Assembly: GCA_037367405.1 (NCBI GenBank)
Contig: JAZKJV010010609.1
Coordinates: 310,001-374,000 of the forward strand
Length of the DNA stretch: 64,000 bases
DNA from: Ottelia alismoides
Taxonomy: Eukaryota; Streptophyta; Magnoliopsida; Alismatales; Hydrocharitaceae
Direction: 5' to 3'
The notes under the pieces were generated by a model that was not told the DNA's origin, searched no databases, and saw nothing but the letters and a program-made list of their open reading frames with translations. Numbering within the stretch: position 1 is the first letter of the stretch; every line of letters starts with the position of its first letter. Made by a program: the position numbers and the translations under genes. This document shows positions 21,435 to 32,738 of the stretch, in pieces.

Positions 21435-22675
21435 TTCTCTTGTTTATTTGCAAGACATGTCCCTGTAGTTCTGGTTGTTAGCAGTTGAATGAAACTTTTA
21501 GTTTATTTGCATCTATACCCCTGTGCGTGAGATATTTCAACATGTGCGTGATATTTTGGGTATTTTGCGAATAGATCCCTGGACTTTTGGTACCTGTTAC
21601 CAATAAGTCCTTGGAACTTATTTTCATTACATTTGGGTCCCTGAGTGCCCCAGGCATGCGCGTGGCGCGTGTTTTGCTGGGTTAATTGCACCAGACCCCC
21701 CAGACTCTCGGGTATTTGCACTTTGGTCCCTGTGCACTGTGCCCTCTCTTTATTTTTGAATAAAATAGCAAATTACCTCCAAATCCAACGAAAATTGGAC
21801 ACATGGCTCCTGCCATGGCGTAAAATTTCCGAGGATTTTTGAGGACATTTTTGTTTTCATTTGATATTTTATAAAATTCAAAAACCTCTATTTTCTTCAC
21901 TGTCTAACTTTAAAAATCACAAAAAAATATTAAATAGTGTCTAAAAATTACAAAAAAATTGTGTACTATCCCCTTTGTTGTGTTTGATTTTCTAGCCAAT
22001 TTTGGCTATTTTCCATTACTAAAAACCACTAAAAATTGAAAAATACCTAAAAAACGTATAAAAATTCTAATAATTAAACCAAAAATCCAAAAATAATAAA
22101 ATAGGTGCCTAAATTTTCCTTGTTTTATTCTCTTTACAGGAAAATTACCTCCCAGCTAATTTGGGGGCTTTAGATATTTTATCTAGGCCTTTTTATCTCG
22201 GCTGGATAGTACCTTTGATTTCAGCTACTGTTTGATTTTTAGAAAATTAAATAAACATCAGAAAATTCTCAGAAATTCACCAAAAACACAAAAAAATATT
22301 TTGTTAGAATTTTTGATTGATTTTTAGTGCATTTAATAATTTGTTGAAGTGTGTGTTTGTTTACTTTTCTTATTTTCTTAATACATTAAAAAATCCAAAA
22401 AAATATAAAATAATTAAAAAACCACTAAAAATATTTTCTTCTTTTTTTTATTTCTCTTTCTGACTACTTCGTAGGCCGAGAGGCCAACCCGTGCTCCTTG
22501 AGTTCGACCCTGGTCGCTATACCAGGTTAATCTAATAGCAGGACCGCTTTCGCGTTTTTGATCGATTTTGTCTATTATTAGTGGTCTGATTTTTCTTGAT
22601 TGACATAGCTAAGTGATCGAGGTCACAACGACCATCTAGATACCTTTGCCTTAGTCGCTCAGCTACTGTCTATCA

Positions 22676-22680
22676 TGGCG
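22676..22680. repeat. Target-site duplication, right copy
   Basis: TGGCG after the 3' LTR, identical to 4966-4970. Confidence 0.92.
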
Positions 22681-23571
22681 CTATCAGCAGCGTGAGTGGG
22701 AATGACTTCAACCCAATGGGACACATAGTCAACAGTGGGTAGGATGTGTTGATAGCCTTGTGAGATAGTAAAAGGTCCCATGAAGTCTATTCCCCAAGTA
22801 TCAAAGATTTCGACTATATGTACGGGTTGGAGAGGCATCATGTTGTGTCGGTTTATTGTTCCATTGGTCTGATAGGCGGGACAAGATTGAGCAAAATGAT
22901 GGGTATCCTTAAAGAGTGTAGGCCAACAGAAACCACATTGTAAGACCTTAGCGGATGTGCGCTTCCCTGAATTGTGTCCTCCACACCTAGAAGTGTGGCA
23001 GTGAGATAGGACATTATTGACTTCAGATTCAGGGATACATTGTCTCCATATCAAATCAGTACCCTCTTTGAAGAGCAAGGGGTCTTTCCAGTGGTAGTAT
23101 CGGGCTTGGGCTTTAGTTTTGTCTTTCTTATGTCTTGGCCAGTCATCAGGAAATGTGGAAGTGATGATGTAATTGACAATGTCTGCGTACCAAGGGAGTT
23201 GAGAGGCAGACATGATACTTTCATCTAGAAAGTTATCAGAAATTGGGATTGTATCTGTGATTGATGGAGGGAGTCTCAAAAGGTGGTCGGCCATGACCTT
23301 CTTTGCTCCGGCTTTATCTCGAATTTCTAAATCAAATTCTTGGAGCAGTAATACCCACCTAATGAGTCTAGGCTTAGCATCTGTCTTTGTGAAGAGATAT
23401 TTCAAAGCAGAGTGGTCTGTGTAGATTATGATGTGGGACCCTAAGATGTAAGACCAAAATTTCTCTAATGAAAATACCAACCCCAGCAGTTCTTTCTCAG
23501 TCACAATGTAGTTCTTTTGGACATCATCCAGGGTTTTGCTGGAATAGTGGATATCATAACGATTTATGACT
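22676..23571 (-). pseudogene. Athila RNase H and integrase N-terminal half (other side of the split element)
   Basis: Reading leftwards from 23571: RNase H ('IHYSSKTLDDVQKNYIVTEK', 'IIYTDHSALKYLF'), a linker, then the integrase zinc region ('CHTSRCGGHNSGKRTSAKVL' followed by 'SCPAYQ') and the first catalytic Asp ('WGIDFMGPF'), stopping at the nested insertion. The second Cys of the CxxC pair is Tyr, so zinc binding is probably lost. The frame is open throughout, but the RNase H lacks its first catalytic segment because sequence rightwards is replaced by copia DNA. The C-terminal half is at 4262-4970. Confidence 0.92.
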
Positions 23572-23966
23572 AATTTATTACAGAATAGGAATGAATATCC
23601 ACTTCTAACTAATTTAGTTGCATATATCAAATTCCTTCTGACTTTGGTACATAAAGACAATCTTTAAGTACTAGGACTCTAGCACTAGATAATGATAGTT
23701 GATAGGTCCCGACGGCGACTACTGCAACACTTGCATTAGATCTCATCTGGATAACTATCTCCCCTTCTTCCAGATTTCTAGTTTCCTGAAACAAATGCAA
23801 CAAATTGCATACATGAACAGAAGCACCATAATCGACAACCCAACTTCCTTCTCGTCCAATGAGAAAAATGGTTTCAATGATGAAAAGAGATTTCATACCT
23901 GCTGGGGCTTTACCTTTGTTGATCGACTTCAGGTATTCCGGGCAATTACGCCTCCAGTGCATCAGA
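23572..23966 (-). pseudogene. Ty1/copia gag-protease fragment
   Basis: Reading leftwards from 23962: the end of a CCHC knuckle ('HWRRNCPEYL'), a linker, and the copia protease with 'SWVVDYGASVHVCN'. The family normally has D-S/T-G, so the active-site Ser/Thr is Tyr here. Then 'LKDCLYVPK', a frameshift near 23640, and 'VRRNLIYATKLVRSGYSF'. It ends near 23572, where the frame runs straight into Athila RNase H, giving a chimeric open frame of about 330 codons. About 395 bp of a copia element; boundaries approximate. Confidence 0.85.
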
Positions 23967-25850
23967 TCTTCGATCCTTGCATCGAGATTAGTACATCAGT
24001 CTCCTCTATCATCCTCGCTGGAGACCAACCCCCTATCCACCATCGCTTCTTGGTTTTTCAAGCCCAATAATTCCAATCGGAGTATCGCTCCGAGTCAGAG
24101 CTTTCTCGTGCAGGCCTTGACGTGCACGAAGACCATCCAGATCACCCTTTACCACCTTCGTTGGAGTGCTTCTAGGTCGCAGTCGTCGCCACGATCATCA
24201 GACCGTCAGCTAATCCATCAGAGCCGGCCATCCGACGCGGAAGGGCCCTACTATCCTAATGGCGCATTCAGATCCTTCATCAGAGCCACGGATCACTCCC
24301 GGTGCTCTGATGAAGCTCGCCCAGGCTCAGTTATTCTAGAGGCCCTCTCCGTCATTGGATCGTGTTCATCTCCCAGACTTCATCGCAACCATCCATCACC
24401 TGAAGGTGTCTGACTGATAGATGTTAGATCTAACAGTCCCGTACCAGCCACGTCGCCGACTATCTGACAACCGTCAGATCTGACACATGACGCATCCAAA
24501 GCTGCTTGTTCACGCCCAATCAACGGACGACACATGTCACCCCACGCGTAGCTCATGTGCCTCCATGGGTATATTGCTCATTCTACCCTGCGTTTATTTT
24601 AGTTTGTAAAATAAAATATACAACTGGACCATTTTGCACTTCAGTACCTCTAGTTTCTCATATTTGTACTTTAGTCCTGACTGTGTGGACCCACGTGCTT
24701 CGTCACGTGTTTATCTGGGTTATTTCATTATTTACCCAGAACTTATCTTCTGTTTTGAATTGAAAATTTACTTTTCTTATTTGCAAATATGCCCCTGTGA
24801 ATGTTATTTTACGACATGTGCGGATTTTGATGGAAAAATTACAGATCGGACCTTAAGCTTTTCTTGCTTGTTATTGTTTGGTCCCATGACTTATTTTATT
24901 TGCATTTTGGTTTCTGTGAGCTCTGTGTTTTGTTTTTTATTAAATAAATGGCAAAATTGCTCCAAAAATCTTGAAATTTTGACACGTAGCCCCTGCTACT
25001 GTGTAGGAATTTTGATGATTTTTGGGTTGTGTTTTGATTTCGGTTATTATTTTTAAAAATTCAAAAACCTTAAAAATTATTCCTGGTTGCTTTAGAAAAT
25101 CAATTAAAAATATTAAATACTTTGAAAATTCTAAAACAATTCCTGATTGCTTCTTTTATGTTTTTTAATTGTTATGCAATTTTTATTTTATTCCCATTTA
25201 TAAAACCCATAAAAATCGAAAAAGTGTAAAAACCTTATAAAATTTATTAAAAATTCATATAAATTTAAAAATTGTTTTCTTCTTCTATAGGTAGATTTTA
25301 TGTTATAGTTTCACACAAAATTACTGCTAGGATTTTATAGGCATTTTAATTAATTTTAATTTGCCTTTAGATCCCATTGTACATTACTTTCTGTTTTCGA
25401 CTTTCTTTTATTTTTAAAAAATTAATTAAAATTTATAAAAACCCAAGAAAATTCACAAAAACACTTTAATATTTTAGAAACCTAATAACATTTTTGTTTT
25501 GAATTTTAAGTATTTTTGGACCCTTAAATAATAGTTTGAGTATAACTTTTTGGTTCTTCATTATTCTCTTTCTCATTAAAAAAATCATAAAAAATTTGAA
25601 AAATTAAAAACCACCAATTTTCTTTCCTTTTTTTGGTTTCCCGACTACTTCGTAGACTTGTCATCCGTGCTCCTTGTGATCGACCCAGGTAGCTATACCA
25701 GGTAAAATAAATTTGCAAGATCACTTGCCTTGTTTGATTGTTTGATTTCTTTAGTTGGTGGTCTGTTTTTCTTGTTGAGATCGGTCTGAGTGATTGAGGT
25801 TGCAATGACCTTTGATATCACTTAACCTTAGTCGCTTGGCTCACTCATCA
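23967..25850 (+). repeat. 3' portion of a plus-strand Athila-like LTR
   Basis: It ends 'ctcactcatca' at 25850, like the complete Athila LTR end, preceded by the shared block 'gactacttcgtag' (25649-25661) and 'agctataccaggt' (25691-25703). It contains the paired G-boxes (24692-24709) and the T-rich acceptor-like 'cttctatag' (25282-25290). Its start overlaps in sequence with 928-960 of the left fragment ('gatcttcgatcctcgcatcg'). It is followed directly by the protease of the minus-strand copy, so it is the end of a truncated insertion (25851 'atacc' would be one duplication copy) rather than an LTR with its own internal region. Confidence 0.75.
24692..24709. promoter_or_regulatory. Paired G-box palindrome
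   Basis: CACGTG-CTTCGT-CACGTG in the LTR fragment, equivalent to 7366-7385. Confidence 0.55.
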
Positions 25851-26190
25851 ATACCCTTCGGCCTCTTAATTGATCGGTCAGGAAACTAGAGAATCATTCT
25901 GGCTCGCGTCATAGGCCCTAAATGAAGAGTCTCGAGAAGATGGAAGGGTAATATATTCATTGTTGAACCGTTGTCTAACAATGTGTGCTCAAACTCATGA
26001 TCTGAAATCTGACAGCTAACAAATGGTTCTCCCATATCTTTATTTTTCTTCTTGGGGGATGCGTGCTGTATGGCGCAACAAGTGGTAGTGGTCAACACAT
26101 GTTTCTCAGAGTAATGATTACACCTCTTCTTTCTTTTCGGTGTGGTATGTTGCTTCATACATTTCTGAAGAAGAGGAATGTGGATCAATG
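25851..26190 (-). pseudogene. Athila protease, copy 1 (truncated)
   Basis: Reading leftwards: 'MIHIPLLQKCMKQHTTPKRK', 'CCAIQHASPKKKNKDMG', and the active-site region 'TLLDNGSTMNILPFHLL', where D-S/T-G is D-N-G. It is homologous to 35755-36000 and to the big element's 13000-13290. It is cut off at 25850 by the plus-strand LTR; in the related copy at 35700 the protease continues, so the insertion removed or displaced the rest of pol. Confidence 0.85.
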
Positions 26191-28050
26191 CCTCCGAAAG
26201 AGTGAGCTTGATCTGAATTCAGTCCAGCATCTCTTTTGTAAATTTCAAATCTTGGATCTTTTTTTAAAAAAAATTGATTTTTCTCACTTCAATAGATTCA
26301 GAGCATCTGGGAAGGGTATATGTACATCCTCTGTGTCATTATGTACACTTGGAGAATAAGAAGGAGAAGAAAATCTTTTTCTAAAATGGGGACATGCTTC
26401 TTAAAGCATGGAAACTTGAGATCCATCAGAAGAGTCAGGAGTCTTATCAATATTCATTTTTCTAGATTTTTCTCTTTTTTCATTTTTTTGTGATTTTTCA
26501 CCTTCACTATGAAGAGAATCAGAATCTGAATGTACATTTGTGCCATTGCCGGTTGTATTCTCCTTCAACGACTCATGTGAAGCAGGATAATCTGAAACTG
26601 ATTTCTGCTCTGTGATAGTGCTGGCAATATAATCTCTGAAGGTGTCCATTTTCTCTTTACGATAGGTCATCTACTCATGAATCGAATGGGAGAAATGATC
26701 GAATGTGGAACCATCTATATCAAGACTTTCGAAGTAATGTCCCACATCCATCTCTGGTTGCTGAAGACTCTCAAAATGATCAAATGAGTCTGAGGCATAG
26801 AAATGCTCCAGAGGTTGTTGTTCATAGCAATGGTCATGATATGGAAACTGAATAGGCTGATAGGTTAGTTGAAATAGTATCGGCTCTCACTCGGTATCTT
26901 GGAATACCTAAGGAATAGGTATCCAAGACTCCTGAAGTGGGAAGTACGGAATCGACTCATACTCCGGCTGAAAACTCAATGGAATAGGTGTCGGTCTCTG
27001 AGGATGAGAACTCTCTGTATCTATATCAATGATCATCTATAATTCTGCATCAGTATCCACATCAACTACCTGACGTGCGATCCCTAAATCAGTGAGAGGT
27101 GGATCACATCTAAGTCGTATGTGGTCTTCTTCGTGTGTCGTCTTGACATCAAAAATCTCTCTGAAGATATTCCAAAGTGAATCCTCGTCAAGACTGCGAT
27201 GTGAACTGCCATATGAGGCATCGATCAATGCTTGTTGTTCTGCTATCATCCCTTAATAGAATATCTGAGCTAGCTCTTCCCTGGAGATCTTGTGATCTGG
27301 CAATCTCCTTAAAAGAATATGGAATCTGAGCCACATGTCTTAAAGTGGCTCATGGGGATCATGTGAAAACTCTCTAATAACTGACGGCATAATGTTGGCT
27401 CGGCTAATGAGGTAAAATTTCTTAAGAAAAGTTGTTTGAAGAGTACCCCAACTAGCTCTCTCCATTCCCAAATGTTGGAACCATCTCGCGGATCCCTCCT
27501 TGAGCGTCAAGGGAAAAGTATTCTTCATGTCATCCTCAGGTGTAAAGTCTGAATAGAATCGAGTGTCGCAGATCTCCTCAAACTCATAAATATGCTCGTA
27601 TGGTTCCTCGTGCGGTTTTCCATGGAACTTTGGTAGCAGTGACATGAAGTCTGAATCAATCATGAAAGTTGGCAACTTCGATGTAGAGACTAACTCAGCT
27701 CCTGAAGAAGATGCAAGATGCTCCATCCGCACTCCTATCTTAGCAAGTCTTGGACCCTTATCTCTCATTTGATCTGAAACTGGCTCACGGGTCTCATGAT
27801 TTTGCTCAGCTTCCATTGTAACTGAAGGCTGACTCCAGAGAATCGAAGAAAGGGGGATAGAAGGAGACAGAGAATACGAGGAAACAAAAGGAGAAGATTC
27901 TACAAGGTCTGAGTCACACTCAGAGAAGGTTAGAGGACTCAACTCAGGTTCGAGACACGAGACGTCTCGAGCCTTCCTAGATGATCAGGTAGATGCGCTC
28001 GGAAGCGTTGCCGCAAGAGTTGACCTAAGAGATCGTCTACCCATCATCAT
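26191..28050 (-). pseudogene. gag: Athila gag, copy 1
   Basis: The start at 28048-28050 or 28042-28044 (ATGATGATGGGTAGACG) matches the start context of the big element. The N-terminal part is frameshifted. A 200-codon open frame (27942-27340) carries the capsid region: 'LLPKFHGKPHEEPYEHIYEF', 'GSARWFQHLGMERASWGTLQ', 'FLKKFYLISRANIMPSVIRE'. Gag continues in another frame at 27249-27037 ('LIDASYGSSHRSLDEDSLWN'). Further left is a Gln/Tyr/Pro-rich segment (26680-27000) and a Ser/Lys/Glu-rich spacer (26670-26401). It is clearly diverged from the big element's gag, so this is a separate family. Confidence 0.88.
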
Positions 28051-29146
28051 GATGTAGATAATGACTCCTGATAGAAAATGAGATAGATCTGGGATCTGAA
28101 AGATCAAGGAATCACAATGAAAATCAAACACAAAGCAAACCCCGAGTTCACAAATGCAACCCGATGATGATCATAAGAGTTCGATCATTTATCTTGTCAA
28201 AATTAAGGTTATTTGGCAGACAAATCTTCTCACGGATTAGCGAGATCAAATAGGTGCTCGAAACTTCTACGGCGTACTGTCCCGAGTTCTCACCAGAAAT
28301 CACCTAATCTTGGCCAGTATGGGAGTAAGTACAGACCATTTCTGGCTACCCGTGTTACTTGAGGACGGAGCCTTACACAATGTCCTCTAAACCTCCCACT
28401 CTACTAGGTACACCCGGGCCAATTCCGGCTACCCGAGAGTACCCATTGAAGATAAGGTGATTAAATGCGTGAACTAAGTAGTATTTTGATAGAAGCCCAA
28501 ACTCTGGCTCTACCTCATGGGTCGTCTCTCGCTCGCAAAGTCTCGAGAATGTACCTGAAATGTAATTTCGGGGGTTGCTCTCCCTAAGACAAGTGGAGTC
28601 CTTATGTTTATTTTAGGATCTGATAGAAATTAACGGTCCATATTTTAATTTTCAGTTATCACTTTTTTGGATATTTTCAGAGAATTCATCTAACATTTTT
28701 TTGGATTTGACCTTAGATACAAGCACCTAGGTTTCGTATCCTAAGCAAACATCTAATCTACGATGTGTAGAACAGGGGAAAATCAAGAGATCTTAACAAG
28801 AACCTATTTCAAAAAGCTGCGGAAAAACCGTCGAGAAAAAACACGAGCAAAAAAGCCGCGATGGGTGCCCTGCTCCCCCAGGAGTACAACCCTGGTGAAA
28901 CAGACCCCGAGAAGAAGTACAAGTCAGGATGCCTTTATGAGGCCCCTTTCTATGAAAACAAAGAAATGGGCAAGTGCCCTAAAATTTTATTATTACAAGA
29001 AATTACAAAAAAAATTGGCTTTGCGATTCTCAGATATACGGCTCAACCTGTGTTGCACAACTCAGAAATAAAAAGTCGTGAGGTTAGAAAGTAAATGGTG
29101 AAAAGAAAAACCCTAAACCTAGGTCTACGACTACCCTAGCGCTGCC
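28051..29146 (-). other. Untranslated leader of copy 1
   Basis: About 1.1 kb between gag and the primer-binding site, no credible ORF. The frames at 28763-29094 are open only on the opposite strand. At 28570-28592 it carries the conserved leader stem-loop also found at 9844-9866. Confidence 0.7.
28570..28592 (-). promoter_or_regulatory. Conserved leader stem-loop, copy 1
   Basis: The reverse complement matches 9844-9866 at 22 of 23 positions (core 'AGGGAGAGCAACCCCC'), although the surrounding leaders are much more diverged. Confidence 0.5.
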
Positions 29147-29164
29147 TCCCCAACAACGATGCCA
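29147..29164 (-). promoter_or_regulatory. Degenerate tRNA-Asp primer-binding site, copy 1
   Basis: The reverse complement is TGGCATCGTTGTTGGGGA, four changes from the big element's PBS, two bases from the LTR end at 29167. Confidence 0.75.
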
Positions 29165-30076
29165 TCTGAAAAAGCGTCACTCGATCACTTCTTTATCCCT
29201 GCAAATGAAACAGAGAAAATGCCGTGGTCATTGAATTGACCAGGTGAGTTTGTCATAAAAGATTAAAATTTTAGTTTAATATTCTTAATTTTATTTATAC
29301 TCCTAAACTTAAGTGTATAGCGGTTAATTATGGGAGTGTCGAACTCAGGGAGGCAAACTATTGATAACTTAGGTTGAAATATAGAAAAACTAAGGTAAAA
29401 GGCTTCCTGATATTTAATTTATTTTTTAATAATTTTCTGAATTTTTATTTGATTTTTCAGAAATTTTATATTGTTTTTGTGATTTTTGAAGTAATTTTTG
29501 TGATTTTTATTATTGGTTTAGAAAATGTTTTGAAATTTTTATTTGATTTTAATTTTGTTATTTTTATGATTTAAATTTGTTTTTCTTCTCTTTATAAATT
29601 TTAAAGGGTTTTTAATATGTTTATGGATTTTGTTGTATTTCTAATGTTGAAAACAATACAAATTTTGAAAATAGACTAGTATTTTATATTTTTAAACTTG
29701 TAAACAATGCGAAATTAATTTTATTTTATTTTTAATGGAAGGCATGCCAAATTATCTTTAAAATGATAGGTTGTGCGTTTTTAGGCGATATTTATTTAAT
29801 TATGATTTTTATAAGTTCTAATGAATTTTGTATTTTTTATTGGTTTTGGTTTTTTAAATTTTTTTATTTTTGAGTTTGTAGATAAAATATGGTAAGATAT
29901 GTTATAGGCATTTTTTATATAATTTTTAAAGGCGTTTGTATATTTTTATGTGGTTTTAAAGTTTGCTATATTTTTTCTTTCTTCTTTTTTTACGTGAAAG
30001 TTCAGTTGCTTAGACCTGGTTGTTATAACAGAATGTATCAAGGGTCAGAATGCAAAATGCCCAAATATCCCCAGTA

Positions 30077-30093
30077 CACGTGCCAAGCACGTG
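30077..30093. promoter_or_regulatory. Paired G-boxes
   Basis: CACGTG-CCAAG-CACGTG in the LTR, 80 bp from a second, longer palindrome at 30173-30197. Confidence 0.5.
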
Positions 30094-30172
30094 AGCAGCT
30101 GCCTGTCAAGGACCTGCTTGTTATATGCTAAACTGTCAGGCGTTCGATCACAATTTTCATAGATAATATCCC

Positions 30173-30197
30173 CCCTCACGTGTCGCGCACGTGAGGG
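30173..30197. promoter_or_regulatory. 10-bp-arm G-box palindrome
   Basis: CCCTCACGTG-TCGCG-CACGTGAGGG, a perfect inverted repeat containing two G-boxes. The copy at 37776-37800 has a single arm mismatch. Confidence 0.6.
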
Positions 30198-31237
30198 TGC
30201 AAAGCGGTGGACGGTCGTCTGTTTTAGTGTTGACGCGTGGCGGGGATGAGGATGGTCGATCTCTCTAATCAACGGCTCCTGTTTTGATCTGGAGAATGGG
30301 GATGTTCTTCCCCCTTTTTATTATTAGGCGGCAGTAATGCTCGAATCTGGCATTAGGGCTTCTGATTCATGCGATGCTACAATTCAAATTATGAAAATGT
30401 GACTCGATCTCCGGATGCGATCAACTCCAAGCGTTGGTGATGGATCTGATTCTCATATTTGATCTCAGGCCTCAAGTGATGCGAGATGAAGCTCGATGGT
30501 TTGAAGCCTCATGAAGCTTATCATCTCGGATTCGCAATTAGAAACAAAACAGTGTTAATCGGACAAAGAAGGTGTGAAAGTTCATGTCCTCGTCATAGGA
30601 TTCATGCTCAAATGCTTCATGTTGAATCTTTGCGCAACAGACTCGATCTCTAGGATATACGTTGCAGTTGGTGTTGAATGGATGTGGGACTCTCGATTGA
30701 CAATTTCAGGAGATGGTGCTCTAGATACCTGTCAAGCATAAGAAACAACAACTCGAGGTTGAAGCCTCATCCCAAAATAAGAGAGGTGAATGGAGAGCAC
30801 TACAGACGATGGAAGATCAGTCAAAGGTTGGATGATTTGGATCCGATTGTGTACCAAAATATTTGGGAAAGCGATCAGAGAAAGAGAAGTAGATTGGTTG
30901 AGAGAAGAAGAAGAGAGAGGATGAGAAGAGAAGGAAGGAAAAGCTACGGAGAATCTAACCTAGAGACGTATGATATCGGGTGATAAATGAATCGCCTGGG
31001 ATGGAGGTGTGTCCCGATTACTGCCTCGACACAACGGCGATGCTTCGCGGAGGCTCTATCGTGGCGGAGCAGCAGCTCTCACCAGCATGCGATCTCGCCG
31101 CTCTTCCTCTCTCTCGCTTGAAGGACAAGAGGGATCGCTATCACTGACTTCTCTCTTGACCCAGAGCTCCGATTTGAAGGACTCAAAAATGGTGGAGGAG
31201 CAAATGGCAGTTCTAATGCTGGAGGGGGTAAGGGGGT

Positions 31238-31246
31238 CTTTTTATA
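31238..31246 (-). promoter_or_regulatory. TATA box of minus-strand LTR
   Basis: TATAAAAAG on the minus strand, at the border of AT-rich U3 and GC-rich R-like DNA. The equivalent in the other LTR is 49186-49194. Confidence 0.65.
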
Positions 31247-32722
31247 GAGGAGGCGGAGTTCGCTCACCGCCGATGATTTGGTCACCGGAGCGGTTGGGAG
31301 GCGTTGGATGAACGGCCCGCCAACGACCGGTCGTTGAGGTGGTTGATGGCAGTTGGTGGAGAAGAGGAGGAAGAAGGCGGTGTCGAATGAAGTTAGGGAA
31401 AAAGGAAAACGGAAGGAAGAGGAAGGGGAAAAGGAAAGGAGGAGGGAGAAAAAAAGAGGGAGGAGAGAGAGAAAAAAACTTAAAATAAATTAAAATAAAT
31501 AAATTGATTAAAGTAAATAATTAATAATAATAGTAATTACATAAATAATTTAGTATTAATTAAGTATTAGTTTCTTAATTAAATGAATAATTAATAATTA
31601 AATATGGTTAATAAATTATGTAAGTAATTAATTAGATGATTAAGAATATAATAATTAATAACTTAAATTAATAAATAATTATTAAATTTAATAATTTAAA
31701 AAGTAATTTAAATAAATAAATAAATATAAATGATTAAAGTATTAATATATCAAATAATAATATAAGTTCGGTTTAGTATACAATATACTAATACCTCTGA
31801 TTTTAGCGAAACTAGTGTCATTTTGTAGATAATTACATAATATAATTTTTGGGATTGAGTTTGCTTAATTCGGAGTTCATACGGCCGAGTTATGTGGTCC
31901 GGAAAAAAGTAGCGGCTTCGAGGCTTCGGATTTTATTAGTATTTTAGCTTATTAATATTTTTTATTTTCTATATAATTTTTAAAAGATTTTCGGAAAAGA
32001 AATTAAGTTAATCAGGTTTACGATTATTTAATTAAAAATCCGAGAAGATTCTACATATAGTACTTATAGATAATGGGTCCAAAACGCCAAAACTCACTGG
32101 TTTTATCCGAATATTTTTTTGATATTTTTAATAAATAGTATTATGTACAAAACGGATTTTAAAAGTGAGTTTGGTCCATTTGGGGTTTTCTATAAATAGT
32201 TATGAACCTTGGAAGTCGGCTTTTGCAGCTTTTATGGTTCATTGCAGTTAATTATTTTTTATCGAAATATTTTTCTGATATTTTTATAAAATAATATAGA
32301 TTTTTATGAACAACTTTTTATAAAAGGAATGTTTTAGTTTGAGATGGTTTTGATGATAAATAAATTAGGTGAAGTATTTACATTGTGTGAAATGGGTAAA
32401 TTATATTTCGATCTTGATTTTCTGAATATTTTTATAAATTAGGATCTTATCTCCCCCTACTTATTTCTTTTGTCGACCACGTCAATATTGACTTAGTCTC
32501 GAGGTTAGGATCAGTATGTATATTACATATACATCCTTCTTTTCTTTTTATTTTTCTTTTTTCTTTTTTATTCTTTTTTTGGATAAAGTAAGTGTTAATT
32601 ATATAATATTAATAATTGTGGTTAGAGTAATAATTAGTTGGAATTAGTGATTATTTACATGTATTTTTTCAAGGATTTTAGCCAAAATGAAAGAATAAAG
32701 GCGATGAATCACGGATTTATCA

Positions 32723-32738
32723 TTCCCATATACTTGAC
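32723..32738 (-). promoter_or_regulatory. Polypurine tract of copy 2
   Basis: Minus-strand GTCAAGTATATGGGAA directly before TGATAAATCC of the LTR. It aligns with the big element's PPT, including the upstream 'gctaaaggactagcaaat' block. Confidence 0.75.

Larger units (their letters stand above)
4971..22675 (+). mobile_element. Nearly complete Athila-type Ty3/gypsy retrotransposon (about 17.7 kb)
   Basis: The order is LTR (4971-8642), tRNA-Asp primer-binding site, 1.5-kb leader, gag, protease, RT, RNase H, integrase, 2-kb 3' UTR, polypurine tract, LTR (19020-22675), flanked by TGGCG duplications. Assignment to the Athila lineage rests on the PBS (TGGCGCCGTTGCCGGGGA), the RT motif 'FMDDFSVY', the acidic protease-RT spacer, the absence of a chromodomain after the GPY module, and the large non-coding 3' region. 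All domains are present in order but the coding region carries six in-frame stops and four frame changes, so the copy is defective. The LTRs are unusually long. By eye, 6181-6420 differs from its partner at 5 positions, indicating a fairly young insertion. It sits inside the integrase of an older minus-strand Athila. Confidence 0.95.
19020..22675 (+). repeat. 3' LTR of the Athila element
   Basis: 3656 bp, TGATGAATACTC...CTGTCTATCA, followed by TGGCG. Nearly identical to 4971-8642 apart from scattered substitutions and small indels, for example a 17-base deletion near 22287. Confidence 0.95.
29167..32722 (-). repeat. Athila LTR shared by two minus-strand copies
   Basis: 3556 bp. The left end 'tgaaaaagcg' adjoins the PBS of copy 1. 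The right end 'cggatttatca' adjoins the polypurine tract of copy 2. It is therefore the 5' LTR of copy 1 and the 3' LTR of copy 2. It matches 36897-38117 plus 48442-50683. It contains a TATA box (31238-31246, minus), GC-rich R-like DNA (30600-31330) and very AT-rich U3 (31450-32650). Confidence 0.88.
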
